A DNA stretch of 14,694 nt from an uncultured Verrucomicrobiales bacterium (GTDB lineage: Bacteria; Verrucomicrobiota; Verrucomicrobiia; Verrucomicrobiales; Akkermansiaceae): contig CALBVA010000226.1 of assembly GCA_937969125.1 (NCBI GenBank), positions 1 through 14,694 on the forward strand, in the 5' to 3' direction. Each line of letters begins with the position of its first letter. The first letter of the stretch is position 1. Shown here piece after piece: positions 1-5,507 of this stretch. The notes below the pieces were generated by a model. It was given only the letters and a program-made list of their open reading frames with translations. It searched no databases and was not told the origin of the DNA. The translations under genes and the position numbers were made by a program.

Positions 1-2
1 GC

Positions 3-365
3 AAGTGGCTTGGTTCGGAGAAGTTGGTGATCGTGCAAGGTGATTTTGTTTTGAAGGCGGGGTTTAATCTTTCTGAATTTGAGGGTTTCGAGGTGAAAGG
101 GAATGAGGTGATTGGGGAATGGCCGGAGCCACGACTCCTCAGTGTTGAGCCGGTAAGTATGGAGATTTTTTATTCCAAGAGCGGGAAGTGGAATAAGTTG
201 TCTGATCAAGACTATGAGGCGGTTCAGAATCTGTTAGTTCAGCAGGCGCGGCGTGATGCTCTGATGAAGAGCAACATCCTCGAAGAAGCTGATCGTATCA
301 TTCAGACTCGTCTTGAGGACCTGACTGATGGTGAGCTGAGGTTCAGAAGACGGGGGCTGGAGTGA
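3..365 (+). CDS. DUF4230 domain protein, C-terminal part (5' end outside window)
   Basis: The frame is open from the first bases of the window to the TGA at 363-365, so the gene is cut by the window edge; the TTG at 24 is only the first in-frame start-like codon and is probably internal. About 120 residues are visible. The order is a beta-rich stretch (Leu-Val-Ile-Val-Gln-Gly, then Lys-Ala-Gly-Phe-Asn-Leu), a strand pair with a Trp-Pro-Glu-Pro-Arg turn, then a charged amphipathic helix of about 45 residues ending in Arg-Arg-Arg. This order resembles the end of DUF4230 proteins, usually membrane-anchored and of unknown function; that match is from memory, not a search. The next gene starts 36 bp downstream on the same strand, so co-transcription is possible. 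Function is unknown. Confidence 0.72.
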   Translation, partial: KWLGSEKLVIVQGDFVLKAGFNLSEFEGFEVKGNEVIGEWPEPRLLSVEPVSMEIFYSKSGKWNKLSDQDYEAVQNLLVQQARRDALMKSNILEEADRIIQTRLEDLTDGELRFRRRGLE

Positions 366-401
366 GATTGACTTTCGAGCGTCACGAGGCAATTTGCGGG
401 T

Positions 402-1727
402 ATGAAGATCCTACTCTCGTTGCTGGTGGCCTCAATCGTTACGGTCAATGCCGATGATTGGCCGCGTTGGATGGGTGAGAAGGCCGATGGAATTTGGCGG
501 GAAGAGGGTGTTCGTAAGGATCTCAAGGAGAAGCTTCCGGTGGTATGGCGTGCTCCGGTGGGTTGGGGGTACAGCGGTCCGGCAGTGGTTGGAAACCGGG
601 TGTATCTTTCGGATTATCAGCGGACCGAGGGGGAATTGATCAATAATCCCGGTAAGGCGGTGAAATGGGAAGGTTCCGAGCGGGTGCTTTGTCTGGATGC
701 GAAGACGGGTGAGCCGGTTTGGACATACGAAGCTCCTCGTACTTACAGGCTCTCCTATCCTGGGGGTCCGCGCTCAACTCCGACTGTCGCAGACGGGATG
801 GTTTACTTTTTAGGTGGGATGGGAAATCTGGTTTGTCTTGATGCCCGGAGCGGAGAGAAAAAGTGGGAGAAGGATTTTCAAAAGGATTTCAAGGCAGCCC
901 TCCCGATCTGGGGGTTCTCGGCGCATCCGCTGGTTTCCAATGGGTTGGTGTATTGTGTTGTCGGCGGAGAGGGATCAGTGGCGGTGGCGTTTGATGCCAA
1001 GACGGGGGAGGTGAAGTGGAAGGCACTCACTTCTGAAAAGCAGGGATATTGCCCTCCGAGTATTATTCGTGCGGGTGGGGTGGACCAACTTCTCATCTGG
1101 CATCCTCAGGCTATGAATGCACTTAATCCGAAAACCGGAGAGACATACTGGAGTCTCCCTTTGAAGCCAAACTACGGAATGTCGGTGATGACGCCCCGGC
1201 TGGTGGGAAACAAGATCTTCGCCAGTGGGATCGGCCGAGTCGGGGCGATGATCGAATTAGACGAGAGTAAACCAGCGGCGAAATTTGCCTGGAAGGGGAA
1301 GCCAAAGACCGCAGTGTATTGCTGTAACAGCACACCGATCATCGTGGATGGAGTGATTTATGGATCCGATATCGACAGTAGCAATCTGATCGCAGCTTCG
1401 GTGGAGGATGGGCGACGCTATTGGCAAACCATCGACCCGGTCATCGCGGAGAAGTATCAGAAAGGCGGACGACACGGTACGGTTTATCTGACCTATCACG
1501 AGGGGAATCAACAGTTTTGGCTGGTGAACGAAGGTGGTGATCTCATCCTCGCTGAACTCTCGAAGGAGGGCTACAAGGAGCTGGGCCGACAGCACATCCT
1601 CAAGCCGACGAATGAGGCTTTCAATCGCCCAGTGACCTGGAGTGCTCCGGCTTTCTCGGATCAGGCGGTCTTTATGAGAAATGACAAGGAACTCGTCCGG
1701 GTGGATCTCTCAGGGCCATCCAGCTAG
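402..1727 (+). CDS. secreted PQQ-type beta-propeller repeat protein (BamB-like fold)
   Basis: This 441-residue protein starts with a signal peptide (about residues 1-17: Met-Lys, a Leu/Val core, cleavage likely after Val-Asn-Ala), so it is exported. The mature N-terminus has Asp-Asp-Trp-Pro-Arg-Trp, typical of the large PQQ-like propeller families of Planctomycetes and Verrucomicrobia. Repeated blade signatures follow: Leu-Cys-Leu-Asp-Ala-Lys-Thr-Gly-Glu near 95, Val-Cys-Leu-Asp-Ala-Arg-Ser-Gly-Glu near 145, Ala-Phe-Asp-Ala-Lys-Thr-Gly-Glu near 197 and Ala-Leu-Asn-Pro-Lys-Thr-Gly-Glu near 240. The alternating Trp and Gly pattern fits a seven- or eight-bladed propeller. Proteins of this type serve as scaffolds or as dehydrogenases; substrate and cofactor cannot be read here. 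The last residues (Ser-Gly-Pro-Ser-Ser) and the TAG stop lie inside a transposase-tail remnant, so the C-terminus seems to have been reset by a mobile element. The ATG at 402 is chosen because it gives the signal peptide. Confidence 0.88.
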   Translation: MKILLSLLVASIVTVNADDWPRWMGEKADGIWREEGVRKDLKEKLPVVWRAPVGWGYSGPAVVGNRVYLSDYQRTEGELINNPGKAVKWEGSERVLCLDAKTGEPVWTYEAPRTYRLSYPGGPRSTPTVADGMVYFLGGMGNLVCLDARSGEKKWEKDFQKDFKAALPIWGFSAHPLVSNGLVYCVVGGEGSVAVAFDAKTGEVKWKALTSEKQGYCPPSIIRAGGVDQLLIWHPQAMNALNPKTGETYWSLPLKPNYGMSVMTPRLVGNKIFASGIGRVGAMIELDESKPAAKFAWKGKPKTAVYCCNSTPIIVDGVIYGSDIDSSNLIAASVEDGRRYWQTIDPVIAEKYQKGGRHGTVYLTYHEGNQQFWLVNEGGDLILAELSKEGYKELGRQHILKPTNEAFNRPVTWSAPAFSDQAVFMRNDKELVRVDLSGPSS

Positions 1728-1775
1728 GGAGAGCAGATGGTTGCGATCATCTTTGTCGACCATCGCCCGCATCTG
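1710..1775 (-). pseudogene. remnant of an ISAs1-like transposase C-terminal tail (copy 1)
   Basis: Read on the minus strand from 1775 to the TGA at 1712-1710, this stretch encodes Gln-Met-Arg-Ala-Met-Val-Asp-Lys-Asp-Asp-Arg-Asn-His-Leu-Leu, then Ser-Leu-Ala-Gly-Trp-Pro and stop. The pattern (basic residue, Ala-Met, Asp, Asn/Arg, Leu, Ala-Gly) resembles the extreme C-terminus of ISAs1/H-repeat-family transposases as I remember it. A related sequence lies at 5047-5214, and several differences between the two are synonymous (GAC/GAT, CGC/CGT, CTG/CTC, CTA/CTC), which suggests a protein-coding ancestor. Weaker similarity continues to about 1795 with indels. The remnant overlaps the last 18 bases of the beta-propeller gene and fills much of the gap before tsaD. 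No partner end is visible nearby. It could instead be an unrelated dispersed repeat. Confidence 0.6.
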
Positions 1776-1824
1776 TACCCCGAGAGTAACTTTCACCTAA
1801 AAAACCAAGATTTCGAGAGGGCTG

Positions 1825-2841
1825 TTAGCGGTTTGCCACCCCGCATACCTTGAGATTCGGATCGATGCCGATGTTGAGGTCATCGGGTGTGCGGTTTTCC
1901 GAGGCGAGGAGAGCGGCGAAGGCGATCATTCCGGCGTTGTCGGTGGTGAGGGCGGGGGGGCTGAGCCGGAGTTCCAATCCTTCCTTTTCTACTGCGGTGG
2001 CGAGGGCCTCTTGCAGAGCTTTGTTGCAGGCTACTCCGCCGGAGATGGCGATGATGCGATGACTGGTTTCTTTTGCAGCTAAAAGGGTTTTTTTGACGAG
2101 AGACTCGATGACGGAAGCCTGAAAGGAGGCGCAGATATCGGCGAGGTGGGATTGGGGGTCTTCCAGTTTTTGGAGCTGATAGAGGACGGCGGTTTTGAGA
2201 CCGGAGAAGGAGAAATTGAGCGGGTCATCTTTGAGGACTGCGCGGGGGAAGCGGAAGGCTTTTGGGTTTCCTTCGCGGGCGTGTTTCTCGATTTCGGGGC
2301 CACCGGGGTAGGGGAGTTCCAGCATACGGCCAACTTTATCAAAGGCTTCGCCTGCAGCATCATCGATGGTGCGGCCGAGCAAGCGGTAGTCGCCAAAGCT
2401 GCGGACGTCGATGAGCAGGGTGTGGCCGCCGGAGACGATCAGGCCTAGGTGCGGCTCGCTCTTTCCGGAGTCCAAAAAGGGCGAGAGGAGGTGACCCTCC
2501 ATGTGGTTTACTCCGTAGAATGACTTCCCGGTGGCGGCGGCGAGGCCCTTGGCGTAGGACAATCCTACTAAGAGTGAGGAGGCAAGGCCGGGGCCGCGGG
2601 TGGCGGCGAAGGTGGTGATGTTATCCAAGGCCACTCCGGCATCTTCCAGAGCGGCTTGGACCAGCGGGCGGATGCGCTGGGCGTGATTTCTGCAAGCAAC
2701 TTCCGGGACGACTCCGCCGAACTCGCGGTGGATTTCGATCTGAGATGAGATCAGCGAGGTAAGGAGAGAAACGCCATCGGCATCACGGCGAATGACGGCG
2801 ACGGCGGTTTCGTCGCAGGAGGATTCGATGGCGAGGAGCAT
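1825..2841 (-). CDS. tsaD: tRNA N6-adenosine threonylcarbamoyltransferase TsaD
   Basis: TsaD (older names Gcp, YgjD) moves the threonylcarbamoyl group from threonylcarbamoyl-AMP to A37 of ANN-decoding tRNAs, giving t6A; it acts in the cytoplasm with TsaB and TsaE. The 338-residue length equals the usual size. Visible landmarks of the ASKHA fold are Glu-Ser-Ser-Cys-Asp-Glu-Thr at 6-12, Gly-Gly-Val-Val-Pro-Glu at 42-47, the metal-binding His-Met-Glu-Gly-His at 113-117, Ser-Gly-Gly-His at 137-140, Asp-Asp-Ala-Ala-Gly-Glu-Ala-Phe-Asp at 160-168, Asn-Phe-Ser-Phe-Ser-Gly-Leu-Lys at 209-216, Ser-Gly-Gly-Val-Ala-Cys-Asn at 267-273, and the second metal ligand region Thr-Asp-Asn-Ala at 300-303. The ATG at 2841 gives the canonical N-terminus; no clear Shine-Dalgarno is seen. 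It lies downstream of the esterase gene on the same strand (192 bp gap) and is convergent with the beta-propeller gene. All key residues are present. Confidence 0.97.
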   Translation of the reverse strand: MLLAIESSCDETAVAVIRRDADGVSLLTSLISSQIEIHREFGGVVPEVACRNHAQRIRPLVQAALEDAGVALDNITTFAATRGPGLASSLLVGLSYAKGLAAATGKSFYGVNHMEGHLLSPFLDSGKSEPHLGLIVSGGHTLLIDVRSFGDYRLLGRTIDDAAGEAFDKVGRMLELPYPGGPEIEKHAREGNPKAFRFPRAVLKDDPLNFSFSGLKTAVLYQLQKLEDPQSHLADICASFQASVIESLVKKTLLAAKETSHRIIAISGGVACNKALQEALATAVEKEGLELRLSPPALTTDNAGMIAFAALLASENRTPDDLNIGIDPNLKVCGVANR

Positions 2842-3033
2842 AAAGGCTGACTGATGTTAGGGGGTGATTTCAGCCGGTCAGTAATTCATCTGGGCATTCA
2901 CTCGCTGGTTGGAGTGGGGTAGTGGAGCGAGACGGGGTCGGATTCGGCCAGGGCGATGGATACGGCGAGGCATGCCGCAAGGAAACGCGATGGAAGCGGC
3001 GCTGTGAATCGGAATTTTCCCAGACCGTTGCCT
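2842..3033 (-). other. intergenic gap with a start-less, signal-peptide-like open stretch
   Basis: Between tsaD and the esterase gene no normal gene is present. On the minus strand a 47-codon open stretch runs from 3041, just inside the esterase 3' end, to a TGA at 2900-2898. It has no ATG, GTG or TTG in a sensible place. It nevertheless reads like an exported N-terminus: Arg-Phe-Leu-Ala-Ala-Cys-Leu-Ala-Val-Ser-Ile-Ala-Leu-Ala, then Glu-Ser-Asp-Pro-Val-Ser-Leu-His-Tyr-Pro-Thr-Pro-Thr-Ser-Glu and stop. This may be the broken start of a lost secreted enzyme, or chance. No terminator or RNA structure is evident. Confidence 0.25.
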
Positions 3034-4215
3034 TTATCGATTTAGGGGATTAACGGGGAAATTCCGCCTGATATCTGGGACTACCTTTTCGGGCGGATCG
3101 ACGGGTTCCGGTTTCGGGGTATTGCGGGCACGCTCGCGGTCCTGTTTTTCGAAATGGGCGATGAGGGCCGCAGTGCGCTCGTGGTCTCGCAGGAAAAGCT
3201 TCGCCTGGCGGCTTTCCTTGTGCCGACCGGCGAGGTCGAGGTAGGCATGGGAAACCTCGCGGAGGGTGGTGAGAGTGTTTTTCTTAATCTCTTTCATCAG
3301 GAGGCGGCGATGCAGAGAAAGGAGGTGAGCCTCGGTCTTTACGGGTTCCTTTTTTTCGAGTGCGGCGATGCGGGTATTGAGGTCCGCACGCCATTGATCT
3401 GTCATAAGGGCAGCGTAGGGACTGCGCTTCATTTTTTGCAAGCTGTCCCATTTTTTCAGAGGCGAGGATCTTTCGATTTCACGGGAGGCCTTGGAAAAAT
3501 TAGCGAGAGCTTCCGGCGCGAGTTCGGAGGCGGATTTCACTCTCATGCGGAGCCATTGTGCGAGGGCGACGGAGCCATCGCGCGGGAAGTCGTGACCGAG
3601 GTCATCCCAGACTTCGATGTTCGGGGTGCCGCCGAGCTGCCGATGACGCAGAAGAGCATTCAGGGAGAAGGGGTAATTGCCATCCAAGCGGCCGACGCCG
3701 ATGAAGACTGGTTTCTTTGAACGATACCTCTTCAAGGGGCGTGGAGCGGGGTGGAGGTGGCCTCCTCCCATGATCACGCCGCCTGCTACGGTAGGTTCGG
3801 TTTGGAGAAGGAAGTTGGCGTGCCATCCACCCTTCGAGAACCCACCGACGAAGGTTCGCTTGGGATCGGCGTGGTATTTTTTGATGAGGAGGTTCCGGGC
3901 TTGGTGGTAGTAGCTGATTTCCTGATCAAGGAGTTCCTCGCTGAGGGTGAATTTGCCCTTTTGATGATAGGTCATGCCGATGACCAGCCAGTCATCATAT
4001 CCTGTGTGGCGGCGGATGAGCGTGGTGGTGGGGCGGCCACTGGTTCCGTGGTAATAGAAGAAGGTGGGATATTTCTTCGTGGCGTCGGTGGGATCGTAAC
4101 CATCCGGCAGTGAAATGATCACCGGGGCAGGAAGATCTGGGAAGGTGACCTCGACGGGCTTCTGGATCTGTGCCAAAAGAGGGAAGGGGAGCAGGAGAAG
4201 GAGCAGACGAAACAT
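3034..4215 (-). CDS. secreted alpha/beta hydrolase (esterase-like)
   Basis: The 393-residue product has a signal peptide (residues 1-15, a run of Leu/Pro ending Leu-Leu-Ala), so it is probably periplasmic or secreted. The catalytic core fits the esterase/PHB-depolymerase-like alpha/beta hydrolase fold: oxyanion segment Tyr-Tyr-His-Gly-Thr-Ser-Gly at 54-60, nucleophile elbow Gly-Gly-Phe-Ser-Lys-Gly-Gly at 124-130 (Ser127), acid candidate Asp178 in Gly-Arg-Leu-Asp-Gly-Asn, and His208 in Leu-Gly-His-Asp-Phe-Pro. The core ends near residue 225. A highly charged helical tail of about 165 residues follows and finishes in a Pro/Arg-rich end; I do not recognise it. The substrate is unknown; carboxylic esters of plant or algal polysaccharides are one possibility. 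It sits 75 bp downstream of rnc on the same strand. The ATG at 4215 is chosen because it gives the signal peptide. Confidence 0.83.
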   Translation of the reverse strand: MFRLLLLLLPFPLLAQIQKPVEVTFPDLPAPVIISLPDGYDPTDATKKYPTFFYYHGTSGRPTTTLIRRHTGYDDWLVIGMTYHQKGKFTLSEELLDQEISYYHQARNLLIKKYHADPKRTFVGGFSKGGWHANFLLQTEPTVAGGVIMGGGHLHPAPRPLKRYRSKKPVFIGVGRLDGNYPFSLNALLRHRQLGGTPNIEVWDDLGHDFPRDGSVALAQWLRMRVKSASELAPEALANFSKASREIERSSPLKKWDSLQKMKRSPYAALMTDQWRADLNTRIAALEKKEPVKTEAHLLSLHRRLLMKEIKKNTLTTLREVSHAYLDLAGRHKESRQAKLFLRDHERTAALIAHFEKQDRERARNTPKPEPVDPPEKVVPDIRRNFPVNPLNR

Positions 4216-4290
4216 CGGAGATGGGCAGATTGAAACGCCCTTAACCTCCCACGATTTCAGAAGAAGTGTGAGCGATTTTTTTTAATAGCA

Positions 4291-4992
4291 CTACGATGCC
4301 CCCGAGTCCCCAAGCTCCCATAGCCTCTTGGTGAGTGCATCTTGGGCTGCTGCGGCCTCCGAGATTTTTTTACTGTGGCCGGAGCCGGAGCCGAGTTCCA
4401 GGCCCTGCCAGCTGACGGTGGAGACAAAGACTCGTGCGTGGGGCGGGCCCTTTTCGCTTTGAACTTCATAGAGAGGAGACTCCGGAGTGATTTTTTGCAG
4501 GATTTCTTGAAGCTCACCCTTCGAGTTCCCTTGTGCCGTGGCGGGGTCGAGCTTTTCGAGTTCCGGGGCGAGAATCTGGAGAATGACCTCCCGCGCGCGG
4601 GCCATACCAGTGTCCAGATAGATCGCGCCAAAGAGAGCCTCGGCCGCGTCAGCAAGATTGGAGGGGCGGTCACGGCCCCCACTTCCGTCTTCGCCATTAC
4701 TCATAAAAAGGGCCGATCCGAGATCGAGCCTTCTCGCGGCTCCGGCTAAAGCGGGTTTGGAAACCACGGAGGCGCGAAGTTTGGTGAGCAGGCCCTCCTT
4801 GAGATCAGGATAGCGGTGGTAGAGATAAGTGGTGACCGCAAGTTCGAGAACGGCATCGCCGAGGTATTCCAGTCGCTGGTTGTCAGCGGGTGTGGGGCGG
4901 ATTTCTGAGGAGAGACTGGGGTGGGAGAGTGCTTCTTTGAGAAGTTGCTGATCCTCGAAATGATATCCTAGCCTGTCTTCGATATCCATCAT
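4291..4992 (-). CDS. rnc: ribonuclease III
   Basis: RNase III cuts double-stranded RNA, including rRNA precursors and structured mRNAs, in the cytoplasm as a homodimer. The 233-residue length is normal. The N-terminal nuclease domain (about 1-148) has the family signature Asn-Gln-Arg-Leu-Glu-Tyr-Leu-Gly-Asp-Ala-Val-Leu at 38-49, supplying Glu42 and Asp46, and the second acidic pair Asp115 and Glu118 in Asn-Leu-Ala-Asp-Ala-Ala-Glu-Ala-Leu-Phe-Gly. The position matching E. coli Glu38 is Gln39, a common substitution. The double-stranded RNA-binding domain spans about 157-226, with Gly-Ser-Gly-Ser-Gly-His-Ser-Lys-Lys and Ala-Ala-Ala-Gln-Asp-Ala-Leu. Start is the first of two adjacent ATGs; the second would remove one residue. 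No strong Shine-Dalgarno is seen. A transposase remnant ends 54 bp upstream, so the promoter must lie in or next to it. Confidence 0.96.
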   Translation of the reverse strand: MMDIEDRLGYHFEDQQLLKEALSHPSLSSEIRPTPADNQRLEYLGDAVLELAVTTYLYHRYPDLKEGLLTKLRASVVSKPALAGAARRLDLGSALFMSNGEDGSGGRDRPSNLADAAEALFGAIYLDTGMARAREVILQILAPELEKLDPATAQGNSKGELQEILQKITPESPLYEVQSEKGPPHARVFVSTVSWQGLELGSGSGHSKKISEAAAAQDALTKRLWELGDSGAS

Positions 4993-5046
4993 TGTTAAAA
5001 GGTGAACGAGTGGGAAGAAAGAGGAAAGCTTGAAAAAAAGAAATAA

Positions 5047-5214
5047 GCAGGGCCATCCAGCGAGGAAGAGGAGATGGTTACGATAATTTTCATCGGCTAT
5101 CGCTCACATCTGCTTCATTGGGAGTGATTTCTTGATCGTCTCATCTGAGAGCGAGAGGTTTTGCGCAATGCGCCGCAGGATCACGAAATTCTTCACCGTA
5201 TTCGCGACTCTCAT
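5047..5214 (-). pseudogene. decayed ISAs1-like transposase C-terminal fragment (copy 2)
   Basis: From the ATG at 5214 the minus strand reads Met-Arg-Val-Ala-Asn-Thr-Val-Lys-Asn-Phe, Val-Ile-Leu-Arg-Arg-Ile-Ala-Gln-Asn-Leu, then Ser-Asp-Glu-Thr-Ile-Lys-Lys-Ser-Leu-Pro-Met-Lys-Gln-Met and a TGA at 5106-5104. The same frame continues past the stop with Ala-Ile-Ala-Asp-Glu-Asn-Tyr-Arg-Asn-His-Leu-Leu-Phe-Leu-Ala-Gly-Trp-Pro. The Asn-Phe...Leu-Arg-Arg-Ile-Ala-x-Asn-Leu block followed by Lys-x-x-Ala-x-x-Asp-x-Asn-Tyr and Leu-Ala-Gly is the usual end of ISAs1/H-repeat-family transposases, as I recall them. The stop sits where copy 1 has CGG (Arg). The DDE catalytic core is absent, so the fragment cannot be active. 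The terminal stop of copy 1 is also lost (TGC instead of TGA). It is followed by rnc on the same strand. Confidence 0.68.
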
Positions 5215-5507
5215 TTGGGCATGATTTTTCCGGTAGAGGTTATCTAACTATTCGCGTCAAATTAAGAGCTTAGGCCAAGTGCAGATCAGGGGTTGGCGGT
5301 CTTTGCGGGGGTGGGAATTCTGATATCAAACCAGCCGGGATCATAGTGTTCTACTCGTTCCAAGGACGAGCTCTCCGCGAGGTAGGTATGAGGTTTTCAG
5401 CAGTCCTAAATCTTCGATGTCCCCCAAAATTCATCCGGTAAGGTCTGGGACCTGATATCTAACGGGAACTAAGGCTCTCAGAAATCGGTCAAAGTTTAGC
5501 CCTGAGT
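5215..5507. other. gene-free stretch between waaA and the transposase remnant
   Basis: No intact gene is seen. Near the remnant, 5215-5245 may still be eroded transposase sequence. On the minus strand a 36-codon open stretch (5396-5286, stop at 5288-5286) ends with His-Tyr-Asp-Pro-Gly-Trp-Phe-Asp-Ile-Arg-Ile-Pro-Thr-Pro; it has no start codon and could be the end of a lost gene. A short perfect inverted repeat, AGGTC-TGG-GACCT, lies at 5441-5453 without a T-run, so it is not a typical terminator. Two partly similar segments, 5229-5248 and 5434-5463, both begin TCCGGTA and end TATCTAAC. The waaA operon must terminate here, but no clear intrinsic terminator is visible. Confidence 0.5.

Noticed and set aside
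366..401. TTGACT at 368-373 as a promoter for the beta-propeller gene
   Set aside because: At the proper spacing the -10 position reads AATTTG, a poor match, and the start codon would follow almost at once.
1735..1775. Hairpin AGATG...CATCT in the 1711-1775 repeat as a REP-like element or terminator
   Set aside because: The stem is interrupted by unpaired bases and poorly kept in the second copy, while the protein reading is kept; a coding remnant explains it better.
3154..3720. 188-codon plus-strand open frame inside the esterase gene
   Set aside because: It lies antisense to a gene with a signal peptide and a full catalytic triad; its own product shows no motif, and its openness is explained by the codon bias of the minus-strand gene.
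4268..4284. T-run at 4268-4275 as a terminator of rnc
   Set aside because: On the rnc strand this is an A-run, and no stem precedes a T-run in that direction.
5475..5507. Inverted repeat CTCAG...CTGAG after waaA as a terminator
   Set aside because: Arms are only 5 bases, the loop is about 20 bases and no T-run follows on the minus strand.
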